Source: Pteria penguin
Taxonomy: Eukaryota > Mollusca > Bivalvia > Pterioida > Pteriidae
Reading direction: 5' to 3'
Assembly (NCBI GenBank): GCA_035048485.1
Contig: CM068585.1
Coordinates: 1,109,001 to 1,173,000, forward strand
DNA length: 64,000 nucleotides
Shown here: one piece after another, positions 29,901 to 36,493 of the stretch
Numbering within the stretch: position 1 is the first letter of the stretch
Layout: every line of letters starts with the position of its first letter
Made by a program: the position numbers and the translations under genes
Notes under the pieces: generated by a model
The model's input: only the letters and a program-made list of their open reading frames with translations
Databases searched by the model: none
Told to the model about the DNA's origin: nothing

Positions 29901-30548
29901 TCAAATTTAAACACTGAATTTTCTGATCTTAATACAGATTTCATTCCTTACCATATAAGAATGGACTAGATAATATAACAATAATGTACAAAACTTCCCA
30001 TTTATTTCTTTATCATCAGCAGCAGCAACAGTATTTTAGGATATTAAAATTTTCTGTTTCTGTTAAATGACACCATCATATTGATTATAAATTCTCATTT
30101 ACTTTGCAAAATGATTCCAACATGTGAAATAAAATTACTCACCAGGTTTGGTTACCATGGGAACTGGAGTTGCTACTTGACTTTTTGATGTACCGTTCTT
30201 GTTCCAAGGATTAGTCTTGGGCAAAGGAGCTTCAACGTAGTTTTTCTTATCAAATTTCTTCACAGATGGAGCATTTTTCTGTTCCTTTTCCTCCTTTTCG
30301 TCTTTATCATCTCTCTCTTTATTTGACAAATTCCCTTTATCTAAAGGTATCTGCTTTTCTGCCTCTTTCACTTGAATGTCATTGACAACACCTGTATTTG
30401 TAGGAGTGGGAGGAGGATCTAATTTTTTCCAGGGATTGGGTCTAGGTACTGACACCTCTCGCTGGTTGTTTTGAACAGTATTATCTTCATTTTCTGCATT
30501 GAAATTCTCATTAGTTGCCCCACTTGCACTTACACTTGCAGCAGCCAT
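478..30548 (-). CDS. LARP1: LARP1, La-related protein 1 (N-terminal 593 codons, 11 exons, 3' end off window)
   Basis: LARP1 is a cytoplasmic RNA-binding protein that, in studied animals, controls translation and stability of 5'TOP mRNAs downstream of mTORC1 and binds PABP. The coding segments are 30143-30548, 12007-12080, 11657-11707, 10997-11186, 9515-9634, 5873-6034, 4379-4529, 3959-4103, 2232-2433, 1508-1680 and 478-584. Every intron has GT-AG ends and all phases join without a stop. Landmarks by residue are NPW motifs at 38-40 and 113-115, an RGG-rich stretch at about 300-325, the La motif at about 374-460 (with [19 protein letters not shown]), a PAM2-like motif at about 472-484 ([10 protein letters not shown]), and [14 protein letters not shown] near the end of the visible part. 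The C-terminal DM15 repeats expected of the family are not in the window. Exon joins are my own reading, and alternative exons cannot be excluded. Confidence 0.95.
585..1507. other. LARP1 intron 10, half occupied by a MITE
   Basis: Bases 585-1103 are AT-rich and I see nothing in them. From 1104 the intron consists of a target-site duplication, a 384-bp fold-back element and the donor of exon 10. Confidence 0.8.
1112..1495 (+). mobile_element. 384-bp fold-back MITE, copy 1
   Basis: The ends CAATCTGATTAAAACCATA and its inverse at 1477-1495 pair imperfectly over about 110 bases. A second well-paired block is ATCTGGCGAAACC with GGGTCATGTTCTGGT. The flanks carry an 8-bp direct repeat, AATCATTT (1104-1111 and 1496-1503). 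A second copy of identical length lies at 28847. No coding capacity is seen. Long terminal inverted repeats with an 8-9 bp duplication suggest a hAT- or Mutator-type non-autonomous element, and the superfamily is inference. Confidence 0.85.
1508..1680 (-). CDS. LARP1: LARP1 exon 10 (residues 501-558)
   Basis: This is an acidic linker with Asp/Glu/Met-rich runs. It is followed by [18 protein letters not shown], the counterpart of the conserved segment with SLPDL and WIEVKKR in vertebrate LARP1. The acceptor is TTTTAG. The donor is GTATAAATGATT, and the intron from base +13 onward is a MITE. Confidence 0.92.
2232..2433 (-). CDS. LARP1: LARP1 exon 9, end of La motif and PAM2-like motif (residues 434-500)
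   Basis: The exon finishes the La motif ([19 protein letters not shown], then KWP). It then carries [13 protein letters not shown], which fits the PAM2 pattern that docks on the MLLE domain of poly(A)-binding protein. Two overlapping donors exist, GTAGGT at 2231 and GTAGAA at 2227. Only the first keeps the reading frame into exon 10, so I place the exon end at 2232. Confidence 0.9.
2743..3573. repeat. Inverted-repeat-bounded element in LARP1 intron 8
   Basis: CATGGTTCGTACAG at 2743-2756 is answered by CTGTGCGAACCATG ending at 3573. Just inside lie related segments about 'catccaggccttttccagg' on one side and 'ggattttccaggcc' on the other. The interior contains a segment (about 2972-3080) that recurs at 49973-50072. 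It could be a non-autonomous DNA transposon of about 830 bp, but I could not define a target-site duplication. Confidence 0.5.
3959..4103 (-). CDS. LARP1: LARP1 exon 8, La motif core (residues 385-433)
   Basis: The core La motif is [18 protein letters not shown], then [16 protein letters not shown]. The aromatic residues of the YYFS segment and the F of DFFLR are the residues that in La and LARP proteins line the RNA 3'-end or poly(A) pocket. The acceptor is TTTTTCACAG and the donor GTAAAT. This is the strongest single piece of evidence for the gene identity. Confidence 0.98.
4379..4529 (-). CDS. LARP1: LARP1 exon 7, start of La motif (residues 335-384)
   Basis: The exon encodes [16 protein letters not shown], then a segment ending [12 protein letters not shown], the first helix of the La motif. 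The acceptor is TTTTCAG and the donor GTAAGT, a full consensus. It leaves the bases AT, completed by exon 8 to an Ile codon. DFQYLY and LKEYIK are conserved in LARP1 proteins. Confidence 0.95.
5259..5349. repeat. 32-bp minisatellite, 2.8 copies
   Basis: The unit starts TGTATAGTAGTGATGGTGAA. Copies begin at 5259, 5291 and 5323 and are almost identical. It lies in LARP1 intron 6. Confidence 0.9.
5661..5836. repeat. 29-bp minisatellite, 6 copies, beside the exon 6 donor
   Basis: The unit starts GTCAGTACAAAGATACATAT and repeats from 5661 with only single-base differences. The last copy ends 36 bases from the LARP1 exon 6 boundary at 5873. Confidence 0.93.
5873..6034 (-). CDS. LARP1: LARP1 exon 6, RGG-rich (residues 281-334)
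   Basis: The exon encodes [17 protein letters not shown] followed by six Arg-Gly pairs, a classical RGG box for RNA contact and arginine methylation. It then runs to HNVENLT. The acceptor is TTTCAG and the donor G/GTAATA. The intron next to the donor holds a 29-bp minisatellite whose nearest copy ends about 36 bases away. Confidence 0.93.
6035..9514. other. LARP1 intron 5, mostly featureless
   Basis: This is an AT-rich intron. At 6411-6620 there is a repeat-like block with 'acagacggaccgcagagaga' and a C-rich end (6584-6612). At 7040-7235 there is a degenerate SINE. Simple runs include C9 near 7625. Elsewhere, notably 7250-9480, I see no gene, no tandem array and no recognisable element. Confidence 0.6.
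7040..7235 (-). repeat. Very degenerate tRNA-derived SINE
   Basis: The segment with 'gaattgaaccaggcatcttt' and 'acaagccaagcagc' is shared with the better copy at 16200-16430. The left part carries 'gatgatggcatctg', matching 'ggtgacggcatctgcctg' of the intact copies. It is heavily mutated. Confidence 0.5.
9515..9634 (-). CDS. LARP1: LARP1 exon 5 (residues 241-280)
   Basis: The exon reads through [13 protein letters not shown] and then an Arg/Ser/His-rich basic region. The KWVPL segment is a recognisable LARP1/LARP1B hallmark just upstream of the RG-rich part. The acceptor ends TTTTGTAG and the donor is GTAAGA. It is in phase with both neighbours. Confidence 0.92.
10350..10752 (+). repeat. Interspersed repeat of ~400 bp, copy 1 (partner at 29300)
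   Basis: Shared blocks with 29300-29706 include TTTTTCGGGACTTTCCGTC, 'catgtcctccagcgcatgaa', 'cgcactatttatacacgagg' and 'aattccgaccaaaaa'. Both copies are in the same orientation in LARP1 introns. I do not recognise the family, and no coding frame is conserved between them. Confidence 0.7.
10758..10960 (+). repeat. Short copy of the 'cctatatcgctcacctgag' repeat family
   Basis: It begins AACAAGAGGCCAAAATGGGC and continues CTATATCGCTCACCTGAG, the same head as the 2.85-kb composite repeat at 12948. It diverges after about 45 bases. The right limit is uncertain. Confidence 0.6.
10997..11186 (-). CDS. LARP1: LARP1 exon 4 (residues 178-240)
   Basis: This exon is a Ser/Thr/Gln/Glu-rich low-complexity segment that ends in a basic run (TPRKRGKPG). 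The acceptor is TTTTCCAG and the donor GTAAGC. It leaves one base, A, that joins the first two bases of exon 5 to give Asn. Disorder and basic patches in this part of LARP1 are expected of the family. Confidence 0.9.
11657..11707 (-). CDS. LARP1: LARP1 exon 3 (residues 161-177)
   Basis: This 51-base exon encodes [17 protein letters not shown]. It is in phase 0 at both ends, with acceptor TTTCAG and donor GTATGT. The NWPAL segment resembles the NWP motif of LARP1 N-termini. The exon is too short to find as a plain reading frame and is supported by splice signals and phase. Confidence 0.88.
12007..12080 (-). CDS. LARP1: LARP1 exon 2 (residues 136-160)
   Basis: This exon encodes a Pro/Glu-rich linker ([18 protein letters not shown]). 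The acceptor reads CTTTACAG and the donor reads AAAG followed by GTTAGA. It starts with the last two bases of a GAG codon split with exon 1 and ends in phase 0. It lies 18 kb from exon 1. Confidence 0.9.
12587..12860 (+). repeat. 80-bp tandem repeat, 3 copies plus a partial
   Basis: The unit starts GAACACATGAAGAGTT and includes 'cccttatgctgcttgaaagt' and 'actttgtctggagaatatcc'. Copies begin at 12587, 12666, 12746 and 12842. The first two are almost identical. A solitary copy lies at about 16530-16583, so the unit is also dispersed. Confidence 0.9.
12948..15800 (+). mobile_element. 2.85-kb composite repeat with tandem ~0.8-kb units
   Basis: The left end is AACAAGAGGCCCAAGTGGGC then CTATATCGCTCACCTGAG. 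The right end is a (GAC)n tract, then CTATAGCTCACTTGAG and GGCTCAGGTGAGCTA, so CTCACCTGAG is an inverted terminal motif. Inside, the block starting CCTAATTTCATATG recurs at 13286, 14082 and 14927 (spacings 796 and 845). The second and third units are nearly identical and the first is older. Frames that read through it, such as one ending in a poly-Asp run encoded by (GAC)n, are not conserved and look accidental. Family identity is inference; it resembles non-autonomous repeats I know from bivalves. Confidence 0.75.
16195..16430 (-). repeat. Degenerate tRNA-derived SINE
   Basis: In minus orientation it shares with the intact copies the blocks 'tcatccgaaagac', 'cctcggttcttactgtctca' and 'gacccacccc' and the 'ggtgacgcatctgcctg' tail region. 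The tRNA-related head is altered (gagttgaacacaggacc in place of a clean B box). Confidence 0.75.
16431..17555. other. Intronic stretch without recognised features
   Basis: A single copy of the 80-bp unit lies at about 16530-16583. The remainder is AT-rich and non-coding as far as I can see. Confidence 0.5.
17556..18440. repeat. 59-bp satellite, about 15 diverged copies
   Basis: Each unit contains 'gactccttggtccacctgac', then 'agacatcgtcagaaagtat' and 'caattgtcagaaacct'. The 'ggtccacc' element recurs about every 58-60 bases from about 17570 to 18381, with 10-25% divergence between copies and small indels. It is an aged array in LARP1 intron 1. Confidence 0.92.
18640..18830. repeat. 31-bp tandem repeat, 5-6 copies
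   Basis: The unit is GTCGGTACTTTAGTCACTTA followed by CGATTTCAGAG. Copies begin near 18653, 18684, 18715 and 18746, with a degenerating end. It is separate from the 59-bp satellite about 200 bases away. Confidence 0.9.
19290..19563 (+). mobile_element. tRNA-derived SINE (family A), full length, plus orientation
   Basis: The tRNA-like head starts GCCGGCGTGGCCTGGTGG (A-box-like TGGCCTGGTGG) and has a consensus B box GGTTCGAGTCC at 19339-19349. The body has 'gaggccccgtgtcgtgg', and the tail is (ATCA)n. It is flanked by a perfect 10-bp duplication CATACAAAAC (19278-19287 and 19564-19573), so it is a real retroposition event. It should be transcribed by RNA polymerase III and mobilised by a partner LINE. 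Confidence 0.93.
19819..19844. repeat. (ATT)n microsatellite
   Basis: This is a short uninterrupted ATT run in LARP1 intron 1. Confidence 0.9.
20035..20150 (+). repeat. Truncated family A SINE
   Basis: It contains a B-box match (GGTTCGACTCC) followed by 'tgtcctgtctttctggtgag' and 'acagtaaacgaggtcc', the head-proximal half of the family. The A-box part and the tail half are missing or unrecognisable. Confidence 0.7.
20660..20810 (-). pseudogene. Possible sushi/CCP-domain fragment in LARP1 intron 1
   Basis: A minus-strand frame that stops at about 20663 contains [20 protein letters not shown]. This has the spacing of the last two cysteines, the tryptophan and the proline of a complement control protein (sushi) module. 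No first half of the module, no convincing splice sites and no second module are seen. It may be an exon relic of another gene, a pseudogene piece or chance. Confidence 0.28.
21890..22700. repeat. Diverged 'tgacctttgacc' interspersed repeats
   Basis: The blocks 'ttgacctttgaccttttgat' and 'atttgacctttgacatttt'-like recur at about 22388 and 22545, each followed by 'cgaaatc..agg.cacatcc' and 'gtgtgaagtttc'. An earlier part (22080-22250) matches 26020-26275 in 'gtctctatc.ctcacggttcaa' and 'caatatacccccggatcgat'. Reading frames here are interrupted and unrelated to each other. Confidence 0.6.
23774..24043 (-). mobile_element. tRNA-derived SINE (family A), full length, minus orientation
   Basis: This is an inverted copy of the element at 19290. 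The tail (GATT)n is at 23774 and the tRNA-like head ends at 24043 (GCCACGCCGGC). The B box GGTTCGAATCC lies on the minus strand near 23986-23996. It is flanked by a perfect 15-bp duplication TTGAGTAGTAAAAGA (23759-23773 and 24044-24058), so the insertion is young. Confidence 0.94.
24060..26790. other. Intronic stretch with only degenerate repeat pieces
   Basis: At 25020-25260 and 26020-26275 there are diverged copies of the 'ggtcaaggttaaagtt' type of repeat. The second ends in 'aacaatatgcccccaatcta'. At 25330-25450 there is a faint SINE body ('gacagaccctcctgaagcag'). No gene is seen. Confidence 0.55.
26794..27008. repeat. (TA)n/(TATACA)n microsatellite
   Basis: About 215 bases of TA repeats are interrupted by ATACAT and GTATGT steps. 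All reading frames through it give Tyr-Ile repeats and are artefacts. Confidence 0.97.
27167..27441 (+). mobile_element. tRNA-derived SINE (family A), plus orientation
   Basis: This is the same family as the copies at 19290 and 23774, but with a mutated B box (ATTCAAGTCC) and several body changes, hence older. It is flanked by TGTAGAGACTTAG (27154-27166) and TGTAGAAACTTAG (27442-27454), a 13-bp duplication with one mismatch. Confidence 0.9.
27455..28837. other. Intronic stretch with homopolymer tracts only
   Basis: C9-C10 followed by A-rich sequence lies near 28079-28110. A G/T-rich tract with a run of 13 G lies near 28530-28555. The remainder shows nothing recognisable. Confidence 0.6.
28847..29230 (+). 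mobile_element. 384-bp fold-back MITE, copy 2
   Basis: It has the same length and orientation as the copy at 1112. Ends are CAATCTGATTATAACCATAT and the inverse at 29211-29230. Inner arms are GATCTGGCGAAAC with GTTTCGCCAGATC. The flanks are ACATCATCT (28838-28846) and ACACCATCT (29231-29239), a 9-bp duplication with one mismatch. It lies in LARP1 intron 1. Confidence 0.87.
29300..29706 (+). repeat. Interspersed repeat of ~400 bp, copy 2
   Basis: This is the partner of 10350-10752. Shared blocks include TTTTCGGGACTTTCCGTC, 'catgtcctccagcgcatgaa' and 'aatcccgaccaaaaa'. It begins about 70 bases after the MITE at 28847. Confidence 0.7.
30143..30548 (-). CDS. LARP1: LARP1 exon 1 coding part (residues 1-135)
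   Basis: The ATG at 30546-30548 has A at -3 and G at +4, and an in-frame TAA lies just upstream at 30561-30563, which fixes this start. The product is Ala/Ser-rich at first ([10 protein letters not shown]) and then polar. It carries two related PNPWKK and TNPWNK motifs about 75 residues apart, separated by a Lys/Glu/Asp-rich stretch (about 70-92). I have no established function for the NPW motifs, although paired NPW-type motifs fit my memory of LARP1 N-termini. The exon ends CCT G before GTGAGT, leaving one base to be completed by exon 2. Confidence 0.93.
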
Positions 30549-30800
30549 ATTTCCAAATGTTTACAATTCAACAGATGGACTTTCTAATTATAATGTCCAG
30601 TTTATGAATGACTGTAAATGCCACTCTATAGCAGGTATGTTGTCGCCATTAATGGAATCTTTTGCTCTAATGTGGATGTATTGCTGAAAATACCCTGCAA
30701 TTCGGTGCTGAAAATTGTAAACAAAACACCAAAAATGTCACGTTAGATCACAGCCTCGCTTTCGATTCGACCATGCATCGTCGTCGGTCAATAGAAGTAT
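30549..30800 (-). promoter_or_regulatory. LARP1 5' leader and proximal upstream region (extent inferred)
   Basis: This region lies directly upstream of the LARP1 start codon. The transcription start cannot be placed from sequence. I see no clear TATA box or strong CpG island, only modestly CpG-containing sequence around 30740-30790. An upstream untranslated exon further right is possible. Confidence 0.35.
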
Positions 30801-31470
30801 TACAGGCACGGCTCTATTTTACACAATTTTACACTGTGACAACATATCAGACTTATATAAAATAATTTGAATAATATATTAAACTTATTCTTTCAGATGG
30901 TTTTTAGAATAACTACCGTACTTGTTTAATTTTAGCTACAATATTTCAGCATAGCAATACTCATAATGTCAGAGCCACGTTGTTGGAAGGTATTTGGAGA
31001 ACATATACGTAAAATTAACTTACGAATACTCAAATCTATTAAAGCAATGCGCTTAATTGTAGATAAGTTTCTAATGAGCAAACCTGTATATATGAATTCT
31101 CTCTCAATCACAATACTTGAAGACAAACATGGCAAGAAGAGAGCATACTGTTCTCAAAAGCACATGTCGCCATTAAACACAAGTGAAAGGAAAGAGCATG
31201 CGCATTTGTAACTAAGAATACAAATGACCAAGATTTGGTCGGCATAAATCGGAAAAGTCGGAACGTGACGAATTCCAAAATAACTTCAGTAGAAGAGCAT
31301 CTGTTTCGACAAATTCATATCCATATCACACTTTTTTAAGGTAATAAGTGTAGAAACTGAAGAGTAAGGGACAACTTGGCAATGCTAAAATCAGCCCGGG
31401 GAGAAACTAGTGTGCCCGGGGTTTTGTGTTAGGGTTTGAATGGAATTTTAAAATGCTTTTTTAAATTATT
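30801..31470. other. Region upstream of LARP1, no gene seen
   Basis: A plus-strand open frame of 81 codons at 30966-31211 has no recognisable domain. I do not support it as a gene. No array or mobile element is visible here. Confidence 0.5.
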
Positions 31471-31476
31471 GCAAAC

Positions 31477-31667
31477 GCATGCGCGGATACAGACAGAGGG
31501 GGGGGGGCGGGTTTGGGACCCCCCCCCTGGAATCCGAAAATTTTACCAAAAAAAGGTAATATTTGGGCATTTTTGGGGTTGGAACCCCCCCCCCCCCTCG
31601 TCTAAGAGAAAAAATTACCTTTTTTGGTTGGACCCCCTCTGACAAAAATTTCTGGATCCGCGCATGC
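31477..31667. mobile_element. 191-bp MITE with poly-G/poly-C arms
   Basis: The terminal inverted repeats are GCATGCGCGGATACAG and CTGGATCCGCGCATGC (one mismatch). The interior is palindromic, with runs of 9-13 G or C and 'ggtaat' facing 'attacc'. The 4-bp AAAC on both sides may be the target-site duplication. It has no coding capacity. Confidence 0.85.
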
Positions 31668-31845
31668 AAACGTGATACATGTATATCAAGCCCGTAGGAA
31701 GCAATTTAAAACTGAGAGGGAAGGGGGTGGGGCCAAATCTGTAAACACAAAACAAAACTCGGTGCAATATGATACCACTGTTTTAAGCCACTTTTTGTGC
31801 CAAGGAGTCTTGTTTCAATCGCAGAGAACTCAGTAGACACTGACC

Positions 31846-32060
31846 AGAGGCGGATCTAGAAATTTTATAAAAAGGGGGGATGGGTGGGTTGCAGCCTCCC
31901 GTGACTACTATTTTCCATTATTCAGTCTGGAAAAGAGGGAGGGTGCTGCAGCCTTAAAAATGGCTGAAAATAACCCTTTTTTGGTGAAAAATTTTCCGAC
32001 CAAAAGGGGGGGGGTGGCACTATCCTCCCTCAAAATAAACTCATTTCCACCTCTCAAACA
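31846..32060 (+). repeat. Fragment of a second G-rich repeat family
   Basis: It begins AGAGGCGGATCTAGAAATTT, with G-runs and 'tggtgaaaaattttccgac'. It resembles the style of the neighbouring MITE but not its sequence. The right boundary is unclear. Confidence 0.5.
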
Positions 32061-32639
32061 TCACGGATAAACGGTGTCATTTCAACTTAGAGGCACTAAG
32101 AGGAACGGAATTTTAATTTTCGAAAATCTTAAATTGAAAATATAAGCCAGCAATGCTTCGAATGTCCTCCATTATATCGCATTTTATGCGAGGTTTATTT
32201 TGACTTAATTCGTATGGATAAGTATGAAATAAATTTATGGGACGCTTCTATGAGCCCTAAATGATACATAGAATTGTATTTTCTGATAAGTAAAAAAATT
32301 GAACAAATCGTACTCCTATAGAAAATCCCTTTTCACGTTTCGTCTGCATTCTTAAGAATGGCGACCCATTCGGGATATTTTTCCCCTATGTTTATCTTAT
32401 CGGAAATTTTAGTGAAAAAGTACAAAATTACATTTTTATGTGTGATTATTATTTGGCCATTATTTGGAATTATCATTGATGAATTAAAAAAAAAATAAAT
32501 AAACAAATAAATTAAATATTTTAGCGAAATTGTTACCTGAAACAAAACTCAGTGAATACGATTGTTTAGATGTTGATAAATTTAACTTATTTTGTAACAA
32601 CAGACAACAGAAATCACACAAAAATTGTGTTGGAATAGC

Positions 32640-33240
32640 GTTTTGAGTGAAAAATGAAATATGCGATCATGCTGATGTACTACCCGATAGATCTGAATTT
32701 GTTCAATGGTTATGTATCATGAATTGTGTTGATGACAAAGATTTGTATGTTGGTATGATTTATTTACCACCAGAGGGTTCAAAGTATACTCACGAGTAAA
32801 TGTGGGATGAAATACAATATGAATTTTCTATGATAAAGTCACAATCAGATAATGTCATTTTGATGGGTGATTTCAATTCTAGAAAAAATATACTTGAAGA
32901 TATTTCATATTTTGATCATTTTTTGTCCGATCAAGTCGGAATGGACGAAGATATTTTAGTAGAGTTGAACTATATGGATCTCTTCTTGATAATGATATAA
33001 TTTCTCGTTAAAGATTTAACAACGGTTAATAATTACGGCAGAAAACTTGTAAAATTTTGGGTTAACAACAATATTTTGATTTTAAATGGTCGTATAGGGG
33101 AAGACAGCATTGGAAAAGTTCTCTGTAAAAAATGTTAGCACTGTTGATTACGTTATATCTACACCACGTGTAATAGGGTTTGTGCATAATTCTAAAGTCT
33201 GTATATCAATAACCACATTGCTTTATGATCTACCCGGTGT
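32640..33240 (+). pseudogene. Non-LTR retrotransposon endonuclease (APE-type) remnant
   Basis: Translated pieces, after allowing a stop and frame changes, include VGMIYLPPEGSKYTHE, then NVILMGDFNSRK, then ILNGRIGEDSIGK and VDYVISTPRVIGFVHNSKV. MGDFN with the preceding YLPPEGS is the catalytic signature of APE-type endonucleases of CR1/RTE/L2-like elements, which nick target DNA for retrotransposition. A stop after THE (about 32798), another at 32998 and at least one frameshift near 33105 break it. No reverse transcriptase follows, so it is a dead fragment. Confidence 0.8.
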
Positions 33241-33299
33241 ATGATAGCAACACATATGAGACCGAGAGGTTAATGTTGAAATACATTTAATCAATATCG

Positions 33300-34350
33300 A
33301 AGAAATACCAAACCGTTAGTCATTCTCAAAGTCCAAGGACAGATACAAAATCGTGTAAGTTTCAAAAAGGAACTGTTGTGAACCCCGAAATACTGAAAAA
33401 TTCCTAGGTGTGACCAGGTGCCCGGGGAGAGTAAGTGATGTGTGTCAGGGATAACATTCCTGTGTCAGGAATAACAGGAGTAAATGATTTGTGTCAGGAA
33501 TAACATTAACGGACTTGTAATATAAAAACATGCGTTGTATCACTGTATACCACGGTAAAATTGTATAAAAATTATTTGCTTTACTTTTCATATTTAGTAA
33601 CATGAAACGTTTGTAAAACACTTACGTCCCAACTGCAACAAGCTAGTATAAATTTCAAAGGCCACTGATTCAATAACATAAATTATTCCCGGCCATAGCT
33701 GATTCAAAGAGGAAAGGAGGAATTAACTCCTAGACAGTGACAATTTTCAATTTGACCATATTTATCATTGTTTTTCAATTTGACCATATTTATCATTGTT
33801 TTCCATAGAAGTAGTCCATCATTGCCCTGGATCCACATCTATGTTTCTTTTACGGTTCGTAGGTCAGTTTTCGCCAGCATGAAATTCCTTTCGCTATGAT
33901 CGATAATAAGGCAACTAAGTCTCGGGTTGAGAGATTATATAGTAGTAAAAGTACCCTTTTTCCACAAATTTTCGCCCACCTGGCCTTTATCCAGCGATAC
34001 ACAAAGAAGTACAGTATTTTATGTATGATTACAAGCGTAAATCATTAATTATCAAAAATTGGTCAAAATTTGTTTATATTAACAAGTAAGAAATTGGATT
34101 AAATATAAAATACTGTAATTTTCTGTTAACCAATGAATGAAGGCCAGGTAGCTGTAAATTTGTGGAAAAAGAGTGTTTGGCAACTTTATGCCATTGATTT
34201 CCCTTATGGAGGATTTTAAAGAAAATGATAAAAAGATGTTTTAAAGATAGTCATAATCTTTCTATTGAAATGGTAGATGGTAATGCATTGAAAGAAATCA
34301 CAGTAAATGCTTTAGTGTGACAAAGTTGAATATTGTTTTCATGATCTCTT
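33300..34350. other. Intergenic stretch with minor repeats
   Basis: At 33390-33445 a diverged piece carries 'gaccaggtgcccggggagag', shared with 37560 and 52440. A 27-28-bp duplication with 'caatttgaccatatttatca' lies at 33749-33806. Otherwise I see nothing. Confidence 0.6.
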
Positions 34351-34378
34351 GTAATGTACATATCATTTACAGAACACA

Positions 34379-34690
34379 TACTGCCTTATTGATATATACC
34401 ATTTACATAACATATACTGCCTTATTGATATATACCATTTACATAACATATACTGCCTTATTGATATATATCATTTACATAACACATACTGCCTTATTGA
34501 TATATATCATTTACATAACACATACTGCCTTATTGATATATACCATTTACATAACATATACTGCCTTATTGATATATATCATTTACATAACACATACTGC
34601 CTTATTGATATATATCATTTACATAACACATACTGCCTTATTGATATATATCATTTACATAACACATACTGCCTTATTGATATATACGAC
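34379..34690. repeat. 36-bp tandem repeat, 9 copies
   Basis: The unit is TACTGCCTTATTGATATATA then C/T-CATTTACATAACAYA. It repeats every 36 bases (34379, 34415, 34451 and so on to 34667) with one or two variable bases. As 36 is divisible by 3, the plus strand stays open through the array with a 12-residue repeat, but there is no sign of a real gene. Confidence 0.95.
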
Positions 34691-34904
34691 AAAATATATC
34701 CAAATTTGTGAAAATAAAATCTTTACAGCAACCGCACGATATCACAGTTCTCTCAGATTCCATTAGGTAAAAATAAAATCTGAAAATTCCAAAAAAGAAC
34801 ATTTTCAAATGACTCTTTCAAATAATCTTTGATAAACGGACATTTCTAAGAGACGTCCTTAGCAAGGAATTCTGAAGGGAGCTAAAAACAACAACAACAG
34901 CACT

Positions 34905-35180
34905 TTAAAACACCCTTCTAGATCACCCTAACTCATTCGTTTTGATGATCTATGGATCCTGTGTGAAGAAGTTTGTCAAAGGAGTGTACTCTCTGTGGCC
35001 TTTGTCATACAGTCCTGGATCTATCCCTTGACGGAACTGGTCAAAATTAACAAAATGTAGGGCAGCTTGAGTACTTCATATCAACCAAGTTTAGTCAAAT
35101 ACCCTTCGATGGTTCTGAAGAAGAAGTTGCAAACATGAAAAGTTTATGACCTGAGCCTTTGGCTCAAATGATATAAAATT
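34905..35180 (+). repeat. Diverged right end of the composite repeat family
   Basis: It matches the end of the 12948-15800 repeat in 'cttgagtacttcatatcaac', 'ggttctgaagaagaagttg' and 'gacctgagcctttggctca'. The terminal motif is degraded and the left end is missing. Confidence 0.65.
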
Positions 35181-35819
35181 GTTTCCTGTGATTTAAATTA
35201 CCCATGCTGATTAAAGTCAGGAAACGACAGCATTGATAAACTAGCCATTCACGAGACTCCTATAGAAAATTAATTGATATGAGAGACATAATATTTCAGC
35301 TTTTCTTAATTTCTCAGTGCATTTGCACTAATCAAAAACATTCTACCGAGTTACATACATATTACGTTTGACTAATTTACATAATCTTATTAAAAGTTTC
35401 TTCATATTCGTGCATAGAAGTATCTGTACCTAGCGATACGTTTTGTAAAGTATATAAATACTACATTTGTCATCTGGACTTTTTAGCACATGCATTTACT
35501 ATTTTCTTGGAACCAAAGTGAATGAATTAAATGAGACAGCCCTTTTCCCCCACCCTTTTTTATTTCACTGCTGCAAGTTAGGACGTACTATATATTTCAG
35601 TAGTTAGACCTTAATGCCCTTTCCCCTTTATCTTTCACTGCTGTTCGTTAGTACGTTCTATACCTACTATACTTCAGTAATTAAAGACATTAACGATTTC
35701 CCGTTTTCCCTTCACTGCTGCTAGTTGGTACGTACTGTGCTTCGGCAGTTAAAGACCTTAATGCTTTTCCCTTTTTCTTTCACTGCTATTCGTTAGTACG
35801 TACTAAGTTTCAGTAGTTA

Positions 35820-36232
35820 CATGTAAAAGAGAAAACAGAAGACATCTGACAAAGTTGTATGACACAAATCACCAAGGACATGTACAAAAAACATAATAAT
35901 AGTGAAGTATACACGATAAAACGATATTACAAAAATATTCGAGTGGCTGCGGTTACGATACCGACTTATGACGGTCAATTGAAGTAACAAACACTCAGTT
36001 GGTGTGGTTAACCATGCTACGGGCGCCCGACTTTCCACTCACCGCAAAAGCTGCACAATCAAAGGACACACATTTAAAAATTTATAAATAATCCTCCATA
36101 TAGAGAACAAGGATCAACAGGTTTTTCAAGAAGAAAGGTCATAAAATTTTGTATACACAAAACGTTCACAGAATAATAGGTTGCTTTCAAAAATATGTAA
36201 GGCGACATCAACATAAGTGTACCGTGCTCTGC
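35820..36232 (-). mobile_element. PLE 3'-UTR fragment inserted in the 68-bp array
   Basis: It matches the 3' untranslated region of the Penelope-like copies at 59515-60050 and 60945-61390. Shared blocks are 'agaggaaaacagaagacatctg'-type start, 'cgataccgacttatgacggt', 'tttaaaaatttataaataat' and 'tatgtaaggcgacatcaaca'. No coding part is attached. Confidence 0.8.
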
Positions 36233-36493
36233 CTGTCTGTAAGAACTTAATGCTTTTTCCCTTTTACCGTCACTGCTGTTCACTGGTACGTACTATACTT
36301 CAGTAGTTAGACCTTAACGATTTTCCCCTTTTTCTGTAACTGCTGTTCGCTATAGTACGTACTATGCTTCAGTAGTTAGGACTATGACGCTTTTCCCCAT
36401 TTTCTTTCACTGCTGTTCGTTATTATGAATTATGCTTCAGTAGTCAAAGACCTCAACGCTTTACCCTTTTTTCGCCGCGGGTAGTAATGTAAA

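Noticed and set aside
29706..30142. Searched for an additional LARP1 exon between exon 1 and the SINE region
   Set aside because: Exon 1 and exon 2 join in phase without it, and no conserved LARP1 segment is visible.
30966..31211. 81-codon plus-strand frame upstream of LARP1, considered as a divergent gene
   Set aside because: No recognisable domain, no splice or start context of note, and ordinary AT-rich composition.
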